Below are positions 33,849 to 46,372 of a stretch of 64,000 nt of DNA, piece by piece (positions within the stretch are counted from its first letter, which is position 1; each line of letters opens with the position of its first letter). A model generated the notes under the pieces. The model saw only the letters and a list, made by a program, of their open reading frames with translations, ran no database searches and was not told the DNA's origin. Source of the stretch: Rotaria macrura (Eukaryota > Rotifera > Eurotatoria > Philodinida > Philodinidae); NCBI GenBank assembly GCA_900239685.1, contig OENT01000194.1, positions 1-64,000 on the forward strand, read 5' to 3'. A program made the translations under genes and the position numbers.

Positions 33849-34704
33849 GTTTGGTCGAAAGCAAAAATGTCGAAGCTAAAATGTCGAAGCTAAAAATGTC
33901 GAAAGTTAAAATGTCGAAAGTTAAAATGTCGAAAGGTAATAATGTAGAAAGTAAAAATATCGAAAACTATAATGTCGAACTATAAAAACATCGAAATGTA
34001 AAAATGTGGAATACTAGATATATAAATGAAAAAATTTCAAAAGTATATACTTATATATATACAGATAATATTTTCGATGTTTGAACATGGTGAAGTGTCA
34101 CAAACACCCGAGAGCACTATGTAACTCAACGATGGAATCTATTTCGAAAGCGACGTCTATACTTTCTCATTGAAGGATATCTTAACAGAATGAACCACGG
34201 TATTTTACGCAATCACCCCAGCATATGGCGGTTTATTCAATTCATGCAAGCTGAGGAAACAAATATTCAAACTATTATTCTTCAGTGGTCTTCTGGTGCA
34301 TCGAGAACACAANTCTCAACTTCTTACTGGATTGTCGTATCTCGTGGAAAATAAAACATAGTTCCAAACTTCATATCAATACATGTTTGATCTTTAATTC
34401 AAAGTCTTTCAGCATTTTATCTTTATTTTTCGTATACTTTATTTTATGATTAAGATCTATTTCAATAAAACAAATATAATGATTTTTCCTGAACGAAAAA
34501 AAATTTTCTATTCTTTCCCAGTTTTTATCTTTCGATCATTTTCATTTCGACATTTTTTTCGACGTTCCTATTTTCGGCATTTTTTCCTTTCGACATTTTT
34601 TCTTTCGACATTATTATCATTCGACCTTTTAACCTTTCGATATTATTTTGCGAAAATTTTCGACATTTTTGCCCTTCGACATTTTTGCTTTCGACCAAAC
34701 TAGG
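33849..34704. mobile_element. MULE-like element with tandem-repeat inverted termini
   Basis: The termini are complementary: CCTAGTTTGGTCGAAAGC on the left and GCTTTCGACCAAACTAGG on the right. Each arm then consists of ~12-bp tandem units of the type AAAATGTCGAAAG (left, to ~33990) or its complement (right, from ~34540). The interior at 34125-34315 encodes, on the + strand, QRWNLFRKRRLYFLIEGYLN, RMNHGILRNHPSIWRFIQFM and QAEETNIQTIILQW, the pattern of the C-terminal part of MULE/FLYWCH-type transposases. The rest of the transposase is missing. An N at 34313 sits inside it. I could not find the 8-9 bp duplication expected of MULEs. Confidence 0.65.
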
Positions 34705-37700
34705 GTTAACCTGTCAAACAAGTATAAAATGATTTTCTCGTTCAAAATTTGTCTTTTGTCTGAATACTGAGGAATATTTAGGTGAACAGAAACGATACAA
34801 CTATTCATCATCATGTCTACTTTAGGTAACACTGAAAGGACTTCAAAGAAACACAATTAGTTCGTAAAAAGATTTGATCATGCTTAACTAGGTCGACTCG
34901 ACTTTGATCTAAAAGGCTATCTCAATAATTACAAATTGATTCGAAACTGTGCATGTTTCTAGTGTCCCATTGTTAATATGTAGCGTTACCAAACAGTGAT
35001 TGAACTTCAAGACACAAGTGAATGAAAACTCACAGAAGTATAAATGTTTCTATCTAGAACTCTGAACATTTAAAAGTATGTTTGATAGTTCAATGTATTC
35101 AAAGAAAAAATATTTCAAACAATGAATTTCCTGTATGATGCATACTAGTATGTGCTGCATGATAGGTATCGTAAAATTAAGTTTTATAAGATGTTTGGTC
35201 TATAAATCATAAAGTTCTCATTTACTGAAAGATCACACTCTTCGCTAAGATTAGTTATTGTGGAAAAATTGAAAGAGTAGTTTATAACATAAAAAAAATG
35301 ATACATGTTCATACATTGATGCAATACTCTCTCTATACTGGCAGTTTCTAAATTAGAATACGACGATTCTCTCGTTTTTATACTATCATTATGAAAATTG
35401 GGAACTTCTTTATTTGTTTTTATTTTTCATAGGACATTAGTAGAATGCATTATTGTTAAAGTATTAGTGATAAATCAATGTGCAGGAGAGAATATGTCAA
35501 CCGAATTTTCCGATAAGACAGTATTATTTCTGAGGATGAACGATTTCTATAAAATGTGTCTTAAGTTTGTGGAGATCTAGAATCGTCCATTGCTGTACTT
35601 GTTCTCGTTTCTGATACTGCGGATAAAAGCAATAATCGTTCTTAGATAGTTTTACCCTTATATCGCGTCCATAACGAGCTTTATTCAATTGTCTATAATG
35701 ACGTACTATGAAAAGAAGCAAATAAAGAACAGTCAACTTTTCTTAATAATAAGATGACGGAGAAAATCGTCTAAATGTAATACAAAAGTTGTCATTCTCC
35801 TATGATTTATGGTACTTTAATAATAAGCACTCAAATATTAAAACTATTACACGATGGATTTCGTATTCATCATTAAGTTTGCTGCCAAATTTTCAATCGT
35901 GAGCGTATTTAAACTCTACTGCGAATCGTACCTGAATAGAGTAACAAATCTTCGTACTTAGAAATTCCCGAGTTCTCATTAAATTTTACAGGAAAGCTTA
36001 CTGTTTCTCTTCGATGTATCATCTTAATTTAAGCTCAATATTGCAGAATATATTTTTCTCTTGAGTTCTATTCAATGAGCATTGTCAATTTCGATAAAAG
36101 GATAAAAACGAATTGAAAAACCTCGCATGATTTTCAGTGAGTTTTATCACAAATAATCGGTTTTGAATCTGATCTATGCACATGAATAAAATTTTAGTGT
36201 ATGAATTTTTTATTAGATTTCGTTGCTTTACTCAATTATTTATTGACATACACTCAACTAGACCAAATATTCATATTCTCAAGTACTTGGATTATTTCGT
36301 TTTTTTCTTAAGAGAAACTTTTGAGCAATACAGACTGTTCCCATCGAAAGATTATTTTGCATCACAATAGTATGGTGACATCTATATACAGATAGGAATC
36401 CAATGGAACTACAGTTGGATTTAGAAAATGGCTTCCGGATTATCTTTTCTTATTCGAACAGTACGTACTACAACTGGTGATCTACGTATTCAACGAAATC
36501 GCCTGGCTTCAGATTACATAATTAGATTATAATCCCTCGCTGAACATCATATACTAACACGTATTTTATTTTTAACTCCAATTCAGTAAAGTACCATGTC
36601 GTATTTAGGCACGTTATAATGTATCTGCATAATTTACAATAAAAAGAGCTGACTGTGTCTTCTATTTTAATAGATTCGTTGTCATGTCTTATTATAATGG
36701 CTTAAGTAAACAGAATAGGGAATAAAATCAATCAGTATCCGTTGTAGTAGGATGAAGATATCGATTATATTTAGTTAATAGGATCATACGCTTTAACTGA
36801 GATTTTTCAAAAATTTGCTGTCTATTTTAGATTAACTTCAGCCTTAAATACATTGAAATCAATCTGATACGTCAGACTAAAACTAAGGTTAGTTTTTTTG
36901 AGTCAATGTTTCGATATGCATTTTCTTAACTACTCAGTTATTGGTAGAGACTTCTCATCCAATCATAAGCATATTCTCAAACATTTATTTATTCATACGA
37001 ATTGAAAACTAAATATGTGCTTCATAGGAACTTGATTTGAATTTTTTTTCTTCTTAGACTCAGATTTCGGTTGGCAATCAAAGTTATTCTTTCACACCCT
37101 AATATTTTACAATCTAACAAGATAGATTGTTGATATTGTTCAGTACAGAAGTACCATGCTCCGGCACTCAACTGGAGTTCTTTGTAAACTTATCCGATAG
37201 AATAAAATAGAGAATATTTATCATAGGCTATTCTTAGCATGGCTTATGAAGTTTTTCAGTTCATTCTGCAAATGAATTCAACTATGTCTACTTCATTTAG
37301 TATATTGTTGATAATTCATGGCGAATTCTTTTCAATAAAACTAATTATAGTTATTTTAAAATCATGCATCGAATGTGTCCTTGAGTTATTTTGTAAACAG
37401 AGTCATGTTGACGATCAACGTTTGATGATTAGATTTATATAAACACGAATCTAATCTCAAGGGTAAATAGTATTTTATTCAGCCATCATAGAAAGCTACT
37501 TCACATAGCTTCGTATGTTGGCGATTTTTTTTCTCGGGCTTCATGAAATGATGAGAAAGTATTGATATACTTAATTTTTTAATTGAATTTCTAAGATAAA
37601 CACAAGTGAAGGACATTTTATTTTTCCTTAAATTAAATCTTATCATCGAACCTGAAATATTACATCGAGATCTGAAGTAAATCATCGCTCATGAAACTGC

Positions 37701-37755
37701 TTGAATCAATCTCGATAGATAAAACTTTATTTTCGTTTTTAAGATAAACTTCAAT
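34705..37755. other. intergenic stretch upstream of the helicase gene
   Basis: AT-rich, with no recognisable gene. A 34-residue frame at 36428-36532 (MASGLSFLIRTVRTTTGDLR...) is not supported by anything else. Confidence 0.45.
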
Positions 37756-40162
37756 ATGTTAGCTGAAGAAAAACCAAACGAAGATTTCACAATCCTTCCA
37801 AATTTTCTCGATGAAAATTCATCGTTAAAAATAAAAAAAAATCTATATCGTTTGCCCGAATGGATGTCATCATTGGCCAAACGATTTGATGCTGGACAAT
37901 TACAAACAGAAACAACTATTCCGATTGATCAAATCAATTATCTTGATGAAGATATTCGTTCAATATTAATTAATGATCTTTCTATACAACATCTATTTCC
38001 TGTTCAATCACTAGTCGTACCATATTTGATTCAAGAAAATCGTTCACATTCACCAATACCATTATCTGATATTTGTGTATCGTCACCGACGGGTAGTGGA
38101 AAAACTTTAACATATGTTGTACCATTGCTACAATGTATTCGTCATCGTATCATGCGTGCCATTCGTATTATTATTCTTTTACCAGTACAAGATTTGGCTG
38201 AACAAGTTTATAATGTTGTTAATCAAATAGGAAATAAACTACAACTAAAAACAGCTCTACTTGGTGGACAACATTCATTTGAAGATGAGCAAAAGATTCT
38301 AGTCAAACAACAATTGAATGGAAGTAAGAAATATGATCAACGTAAACTATTTATGAGACTTCGTATCGAATGCATGAATGCTCTTGAATTCGATTATATT
38401 CTATAGATATTTTCTGAGAGCAGTCGAACATGAGAAATACAATCGGTTCTATTTCTTCTCGGCATTTTGAGATTCGTACTAAAATTGATTTTGTCGACAA
38501 TTAGCAGTATTCTTTAAATCAACAGTCTTAGGAAATTTTACATTAATTCGTATTGAACGAGCTTCTATCATCTTACAGTAAGATCTGATGCATGACATGT
38601 TAGTTGTTGATTCCAAAAATAGAGAGCAAAAGTATGTCGTAAAGACAATGAAGATAGTTCTTGAAAGTCTATTGACGATAGCAGAAACAAACATTCGAAA
38701 TTTTCCTTTTCGATGAACTCTATTGATTTTTGTCCTTCTATCATTAAGGTTGGATGTCATCGATTGATATCATCGTTTGTACACCCGGTCGACTTGTTGA
38801 ACATATAAGTCGAACACCAGGATTTTGTTTAATACATCTTCGATATCTTGTTATTGATGAAGCCGATCGAATTATCGATGAATTTAAACAAGATTGGTTA
38901 AATATTCTTGATCATGCTGTTGGTTATTCGAATCAATTGAAACTAGATTTTCAACCTTATATGCTTAGTCAATCGTCATCGAATCGTAAGACATATCAAA
39001 AATTACTTTTTTCAGCAACATTAACACATAATCCTGAAATTATACAACAATTAAATCTTTTTCGTCCTGTCCTATTTTCATCATTAAAATCATCGTCATC
39101 GATTATGATACCATCAACATTACGTGAATATTTTATTGTTTGTTCAATAACATATAAACCATTGATTATTGCTTATCTCATGCAAAATCAATTACATTCC
39201 GAACGTATTATGATATTTGTTCATGCAAAGAAAGATGTCGATCGTTTAAGTTCTTTACTTCGATTACTTCTACCAAATGATATTAAAGTTAGTCATATAT
39301 CAAGAAATTTACCATCGAACAAAATTCAAACACGTTTAAATATGTTTGAAAATGGACGTATTCAAATTCTTGTTTGTTCCGATGTTCTTGCGTAAGTTTA
39401 TTTATTTTTTTACTATTGAATGATGGATTTAGTATGTGTCCATAGAATAGTAGTACAAAATATTTCATGAGTAAATCTTGTATAGAGTTAAAGAATATTT
39501 TCTCATGTGAAAATATCGTTGTATGTAGAGATCGTATCTACTAGAGTTGATGAAAAGAATTTTTCTCGAATCGATATCTCATGGGATTTGTCGTTTCGGT
39601 AATTTTTGATGATTTCTAAAGCTCGTCTATGTTAATTCATAGTCTGACATCACAGCGTACGATTTCAATCTCTTGAAATCTTCCATAGTTCGTTTAGACA
39701 GACACAAAAAAGAAATTGAAAACGAACACGTGTAGAAATTTTTCTTTTTCGTGAACTCGAATCAAATTAACTTAGGTATTTATTGAAAGTAAAGTTAATC
39801 ACTGTTTGTTATATGAATCGATAGTTTCTAATTGTATTCTTTTTGTTTTGTACGGTAGACGTGGTATCGATATTCCAAATATTGATTGTGTTATACTCTA
39901 TGATTTACCAAAGGATATTCGTACGTATGCACATCGTATTGGTCGAACAGCTCGTGCCGGTAAACTTGGTCGTTCAATAACCATGGTTGAAAAAGAACGT
40001 TTAACAATGTTTCGTGCAACAATAAAGCCTTTTCGTCGGAATAAACTTAAACATATGAATGTAAAAAAAGAAGATTTTTCATTTATGTTAAATGATTATC
40101 AACAAGCGTTAGAATTATTTTCTAGTAAAGAAAAAAAGAAAAAATTAAAAAATAGAAAATAA
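37756..40162 (+). CDS. DDX51: DEAD-box RNA helicase, DDX51/Dbp6-like (3 exons)
   Basis: Exons 37756-38323, 38749-39391 and 39859-40162 give 504 aa with all phases matching. Motifs in order: [13 protein letters not shown] (Q-region typical of DDX51/Dbp6), SSPTGSGKT (motif I), [11 protein letters not shown] (Ia), TPGRL (Ib), DEAD (II), SATLT (III), [10 protein letters not shown] (IV), VCSDVLARGIDIP (V, spanning the exon 2/3 junction) and [12 protein letters not shown] (VI). In yeast, Dbp6 acts in the nucleolus during early assembly of the large ribosomal subunit. The C-terminus is Lys-rich ([13 protein letters not shown]). An acceptor-like TTTTTAAG ends 12 nt before the ATG. The N-terminal extension is shorter than in vertebrate DDX51. 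Unspliced intron 1 is 425 bp. Confidence 0.9.
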
Positions 40163-40708
40163 AACGTTCGACGTTTTTGAAAACATTTATCTATTGATAA
40201 AATTTCAGATAATGAATAAAAGAAACCTTAATGTTAATCATTCAAAACATCATTTTTAAATAGTTGAATATATGATTGTTAGTTTTTTCGACATTGAAAT
40301 AATTAGTTTATTAATTCTCGAAATAGAACTAAAACAATCAATGAATTTTTCAATAAAAATAGATGTCTAGAATGATGATCTTATACAATATTTTTATACA
40401 TCGTATTTGAAAACAGTAGAATATGTCATAGAAATAACTTTCCTTGATTTTTAGAATACGCAAATTTTCAATCACTGATAAAACGCCTAGATGTTGAATA
40501 TGTAGTCACATAATTGATTTTCCCCTAAACTTTATTATACATTCTTGATTGTCAAGATTAACACAAGTATTCACATTTTTAATGAGAAAAAATGTTTGAA
40601 GTTCAGATGTTTTATTGACGAACTCTATATCTTTGTTCGACTATAGATCTATTGAAAATTTAATATTGATACATTCCATAAGAAAATAATTACGATCTTC
40701 ATTGAACA
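40163..40708. other. intergenic spacer
   Basis: About 545 bp between the helicase stop and the next ATG; contains AATAAA-like signals for the helicase transcript (e.g. AATGAATAAAAG near 40211). No gene. Confidence 0.5.
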
Positions 40709-42975
40709 ATGAGCTCAACAACAGGTAGACGCAATACATCTGTACTAGCATTTAAATCATTTCGTTCATTTTCTTTTTAAGACACAATTTTATTTGATCC
40801 ATGTTCTGGATGTGAAATGCCATGTGCAAAACATGCTTGTTATCCAGCTGAAATCTCAAAAGAAATTGATCAAGGTAATATGATTGGTTCAATTGAAAAA
40901 CATCGTCGTCATCTATGTATTGGTCAATCGATTCCACCATCACAATGGCCACAAGATGTAAACAAAATACCAGGTGATTATATTGCAGAATTATCACGAG
41001 TTTTAAAAGAGAAGAAAAATGACATTGGCTATGCTGTAAAATTATCATCAGCATCGATTGTTACAACAACACCGACAACAGCAGAAGATTCATTACATGT
41101 TGCTGATTGGTATATATTTCCAGATCAAATCAAAATAGCCAATGTTAATATTGAACAAATTGAACAAGTTATTCAAACATTATTTGTTGATGATCAATCG
41201 ATTATTAAAATTAAAGATAAAACAAAAACAATCGACGAACAACTTAAAGAAGACACGAATTTACCGGTTTTCGATGAGAATATAACTTGTGAAAGATTAC
41301 ATGGACTTTGGCTACTTGTTTGTTGTCATTATCAACGTGATCGACGATGTGGTATGATTATTAAATAGAATGAAATTTTCTCAGTTCTTCGTTGATTCAT
41401 ATTTGAATATTTAGAGCGAGTAAGACTGAGCAGCATTTGTAACCAAAAAAAAAAAAAACTTTCTCATGCTCGAAATAAAACGAAAAAAATCTCGTTTATA
41501 ACAAAACAGCCGAATTGTGTAACCATGCAGCAGTTTGCAATATTCTCTTAAAAAATCCTTGATTTTAGAAGCATAGTTATTATTTTGCGTTCGACTATAA
41601 ATCTAATCGTCGACTTGTTTTTTTAGGTTATACTGTTTAAGCCCCCCCCCCCCCCCCCCCTCAAAAATCGATCTTGGCCCAGGAACGTTCGAATCGTGTA
41701 AAACTTACAGGATATGTTAGGCTTGGTATGAAAAGGTTATGGTTAAATTTTCAACCTTCTATCATGAGTTTTGGCTGAGATACGGACCTGACAAGGGTCA
41801 AAAATAGCGAATTTGGCAACCCAAATTTCTCTGTCTAGGTTTATGATATATCTTTAATTTTTTTTTGTTAGAAAGAGCATGTGCACATGGAGGGCACTGC
41901 AGAGTTCTTTTTTTTTAATTCTTACTTTTTTAGCGGAAAACAGAAATCACAATTTCAATGACTTCAAAAGTCGCGAAAAAGGGGGGGGGGTGGAATAGAG
42001 TTCCTTTTTTATATAGTCATAAAGAACGGTTTTTGAAAAAAAGGGCTCTGCAGTGCCCTGCATCTTGACATGCTCTTTCAAACAAAAAAAATTTAATACA
42101 TCCTATGGAGTTGGACTGAGAAATTTGCGATGCGCTTTTTTGAAAGTGCAAACTGAGAAAAAACGAAAAAGATTTTTTCGATATTTCAGAATTTTTGAGA
42201 AGGGCTTGCAGAAATCCTCAAAGTTTACTGCAAAATAGAGGTTTTGGGCAAAAACCTATAATAATTCTGAAAGAGCGAAGAACGCGCTAACTTTTGATGC
42301 ATTTATCCGAATTTCGAAATTTTTGAAAAAAATACAGTTTTTTTGAGAAGACTTACAAAAAAAGAGATTTGGGCTAAAAACCTATATCAACTCTGAAAGA
42401 GCGAAGAACGGGCTATCTTCTGGTGCATCTATCTCAGTTTCGGAATTTTCCCGAAAATTGACTTTTTTTGGAGAGGGGGGGGGGCCTTAAGTTTATTTTT
42501 GAAGAAAGTTGCTTTTTGTTTGCATGATATTATAGATGTACGGCATAAAAACAAAATGCAAAATTGAAAGAAATATAGAACTTTGAAAGCATGACTTTAC
42601 AATTGTTTATGTTTAGGAATTATCGGACCTATGATAGTCGATGAAATCGAAAAATATGTTCGCGAAGCTGATGTTGCGGATAATGTTCATTGGTTAAAAG
42701 TTAGTCATGTCGGTAAGTTATATGAATACGTATTTTTTTCGTACGATACTTGATATCTGTTACTCACTATCGACATCAATCATCAAAGTATTCGTTTAAA
42801 TTTAGGTGGTCATAAATTTGCTGGTAATGTTATTGTTTATCCATCTGGTACATGGTATGGTCGTGTTTTAACTTGTCATATTCCGGTATTGATCGATGCC
42901 TATACGTCGTCATCGGAAGAATTAAAATCAAAATTAAAGCCTCTTTATCGTGGACATTTAGATAGTACTTGGTGA
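40709..42975 (+). CDS. Apd1/sucrase-ferredoxin-like [2Fe-2S] protein (4 exons)
   Basis: Exons 40709-40724, 40782-41351, 42617-42712 and 42806-42975; 283 aa. Exon 1 is only 16 nt (MSSTT + 1 nt). The N-terminal half has DPCSGCEMPC and a following CYPAEISKEIDQG, as in the Suc/Fer-like family. The C-terminal thioredoxin-like ferredoxin domain carries HGLWLLVCCHYQRDRRCG, giving C-X8-C, and HVGGHKFAGNVIVYPSG, giving H-X3-H. That pair is the two-Cys two-His [2Fe-2S] ligand set described for yeast Apd1 (knowledge from memory). The H-X3-H motif spans the exon 3/4 junction, which supports the splice model. Role: redox protein linked to drug and oxidant resistance in yeast; role in animals unknown. Intron 2 is 1.26 kb because it contains a transposon; the other introns are 57 and 93 bp. 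Confidence 0.88.
41641..42486. mobile_element. TTAA-flanked (piggyBac-like) non-autonomous element in an intron
   Basis: The element begins G plus 19 C's followed by TCAAAAA and ends with the complement-like GAGAGGGGGGGGGGCC. It is flanked on both sides by TTAA (41637-41640 and 42487-42490), the target of piggyBac-type transposons. Inside, an inverted pair surrounds 41840-42110: AAGAGCATGTGCACATGGAG and GGGCACTGCAGAG on the left are mirrored at 42045-42080. A block with CCTATA and TCTGAAAGAGCGAAGAACG occurs twice in tandem (near 42255 and 42378). There is no transposase. It lies wholly in intron 2 of the Apd1-like gene and probably does not affect the protein. Confidence 0.65.
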
Positions 42976-44340
42976 AACAAAAAATATAGATTGACTTTCA
43001 CCTTTCCTTTTTCATTATTGTCTTTGTGATATCATATCTTTCTTCATTCTTTTTATTTATATCCTCAATGAAAGTGTAATGAATCAACAATCATTGTGTT
43101 CGTCTATGAATAATAAATCTATTCAAAAAAGTATATGACAAAGAATGTTTAGCTGAATGTAAATCATCTTGTGCATCTCGTATATGACGCCAAGAGATAA
43201 CTTCTTGTATGTTCAATGTCTTTATAATAATAATAAAAAACTACGATTGACATCACATTAATGATTTACTCAAATCTGTTTTCAATCTTTCTTTTGTTTC
43301 TTGTTCGCTTGATCTTTATTCATTCAAGAAAGGAAAAAAGTTATGTTGACAGGCAAGAGAATTTTCCTTTTCTTCTTCTCTCCTTTATATATATATATAT
43401 ATGTAGGAGTTTTCCTCGTATGCATCAAATTACCTAAATAAAGTCATCAATCAAAATGGATTCATTCAATAGTACTCTCTTGTATTTTGTGCGATCTCCG
43501 TTTTAAATATCAATAACAATAGGCAGCCTCATTGACAACAGCAATAAGCGTATAGGAAACGACGAATTTATACGTTGTAACCATTTATTTTATTGTTTCC
43601 TACTATCATTATGAGAAAAACGTAATTATCAACTACGAGAACCCAAAAAATGGTAATGCAATAATATTGGTTTAGTTCAAACTTACCAATGTAAAAGCAT
43701 CAGCCTCGAGCATTTCATGACAAACAAAAGAGCATAGCCTATCGTGAATGTTACCAAACTCCTGGCATTATCATTTTTCTGTCTCTTAATACCGTGATTA
43801 TAGGATTCTATCTGTAGGCGTATTACAACAGCAAGTAATTACAAAAAAACGTTATCCACAATTCTTCTGACGTCGTTTTTTATCATTTCAAAAAAAGAAA
43901 ATTACAGACATATTTCAACATCTGGAATTCATTGTACCCTTAAGTAAATTTGTGATATTCATATATTTTTTGCTTGTCTATATCATGAATGATTTTTCTC
44001 ATGTGACTATTGAGCTTTGAGAACAACTAAATCAATGTAATACTTTCCTTTTTCTTTTCCCTAGTCATTTAACATTGCCGTTTTCAACATAAATACACGT
44101 ATATATAAATTGTCGGGAAAAAAAAATTAGAATTTTACATCGTATTCAACAAACAACATGAAATTAAATGCAATCATTGTTCAACTAAAAGACTATCAGT
44201 ATTCAATGAACGAAGCAAAATAACAATTTGTTTCTTTGAAGATGTGCCAAAGTAAATCTCAATGTATATTTTCATATAGTCAGTTTTTTTTGTTTTGTTG
44301 TTACCATTTTACTCGATGACAAATCATAACAATAAAAGAC
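42976..44340. other. intergenic stretch
   Basis: Contains AATAATAAATC near 43110 as a likely poly(A) signal of the Apd1-like gene and a (TA)n microsatellite at about 43388-43402. No gene seen. Confidence 0.5.
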
Positions 44341-46372
44341 ATGTGTCATAATTGGATTCATTATTTTTACTATAATCTATTCGTTTTATTACCATTATTA
44401 ACTATTGCCAATCAAAATTTTAATATAGTTGATGAAGAAACACGTTTAATTCGAATGCTTTTAAAAGAACGAGATTATTTAAAAAATGTACGTCCATTAC
44501 ATACAGTCATAGTTGATATACGTTTTGTATTCAATCAAATTTTATCCATGGTTGAAAAAGAACAAATTATTGTTACGAATTGTTTTGTTGATCAAAAATG
44601 GACAGGTAAACAAAGCATGACTGTCGTTTGTATGATATATTGCTTTTAATTTTTCCTAGATCCTCGACTCGTTTGGAATCCATCGGATTTTAATAATATA
44701 ACATGGATACGAATGTCAGCCGTATCTGTTTGGTTGGAACTTCGAAACAACGATATTGAAAAAAAAACAAAATCCTTTTTCTTTTTCAGGTATCCAGATA
44801 CATTCCTTTATAATACAGCTGATAATGCTGGTTTTCTTCTTCCGCAAGATTCTCAAAATGTAATTGTAAGTTACAATGGAACAATATTTTGGCCATTACC
44901 TTTAGCACAATTACGTACACGATGTCGAATGACAATCAAACATTTTCCATTCGGTACTTACATAATTTATAAAAATTTTTTCATTAAATTTTTTCGAACA
45001 TAAAGAACGTATTGAACACAAAAATATTTCCTATTGATTAGAGTGTGCATGAGAGAGAAAAAGAAATCATTTTTTTTCATAACAAGCATATTTAGTTTCT
45101 TCTTCGTCATTTTTTCTTGACATCTCCTATTAGTCGTCATGCGATCGGACCATGTTTAACATTTCAAATCAATATTGATATTTTCTTAGATGAACAAACA
45201 TGTGACATGATATTTGGTTCATGGAGTCATACAAGTTCATTGATATATTATCGATTCTGGGAAAAATATCCTGAAATACCACAATATACACCAAACAATG
45301 AATGGAAATTGTTAGCTGTTTCACAATCTATAAAAACAGTTGAATATCCCAATTGGGTTGAGCCGGATACATTTTTTGAAATTAATTTTACTATTCTAAT
45401 TGTACGTAAACCATTACAAGCAATCTATAATACGGTTGTACCTGCATTGATGTTAACAACTTTAACGCTTGTATCATTTTTTGTAAGTTGATATCTATTT
45501 CATTTTATCTATTGTTGTATGATATTTATTATGATAGATACCTTTTGCACAAGAAATGCAAATCGGTAAGATTTTCTTCTTCGATGATCGATGAAGATTT
45601 TCATTCAATATTATTTTTAGGTATTAGTATTATGTTAGCCTATTCAGTTTTTAGTTTACGTTTATCTGAAGATGTTCCATCTCAAAGTGATAGTGTTCAT
45701 TTAATTAGTCTCTATTTAACAATATGCATGTTGTTCTCACTATCGGCTATGACTTGGTTTGCTGTAGCAAATAAATTACGTGAAACGAAACGCTTACCAT
45801 TCTGGCTGCGTTGGTTAGCACTTGATTATATTTCTTGGATCGTATGTGCAACAAATATGCATCGAAAAGCAGTGCCAAAGATTCAAACATCGACAACAAC
45901 AGCACCAGTGACTATACCATTACAAACATTGATTTTGACCGACGAACTAGAATATTCTAATCATTCCTATTCAAGACAAATTTCAATACCAAATACAATG
46001 CCCGACAATATTGTATCACAATCCACAACGAGTAACATTCAATCGAATGATGAAATTATGACGACACCAAAACTATCTCTTCGAAAACGATTATCGAAAA
46101 ATCAATCCATAGAATTGAATGGACATGAAAATCGTTCGTCTAGAAAATCTGGTCATATATCATCAACGAAAAATCAAGAAAGTATATATGCTGTACATAT
46201 TATCAATCGTTTTGTTTTTCTTATGTTTCTTTTTGTTGTTATCGCTATTAATATCTATACTTGGTTTTTATATGCACGATCCGTTCAAACTAAACTGTTA
46301 GATAATCGAACACTATGGACATGTTTTGATGAATCTCGTCTTGAAATTGTCGATTGTAAGGAAACTGTTTAA
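44341..46372 (+). CDS. Cys-loop receptor subunit, nicotinic acetylcholine-like (6 exons)
   Basis: Exons 44341-44605, 44660-44732, 44790-44953, 45190-45482, 45538-45565 and 45621-46372; 524 aa. A hydrophobic N-terminus (FVLLPLLTIA) suggests a signal peptide. The ligand-binding domain has DPRLVWNPSDFNNITWIR and WYPDTFLYNTADN (created by splicing at 44732/44790). The Cys loop CRMTIKHFPFDEQTC has exactly 13 residues between the cysteines and spans the exon 3/4 junction. Then come M1 (VPALMLTTLTLVSFF), M2 (IGISIMLAYSVFSLRL), M3 (LISLYLTICMLFSLSAMTWF), a long cytoplasmic loop and M4 near the end. The loop-C vicinal cysteines of alpha subunits are absent (TVEYPNWVEPDTF), so this is a non-alpha-type subunit that would need partners to bind acetylcholine. 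Exon 5 is a 28-nt micro-exon coding the M1-M2 linker. Confidence 0.9.
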
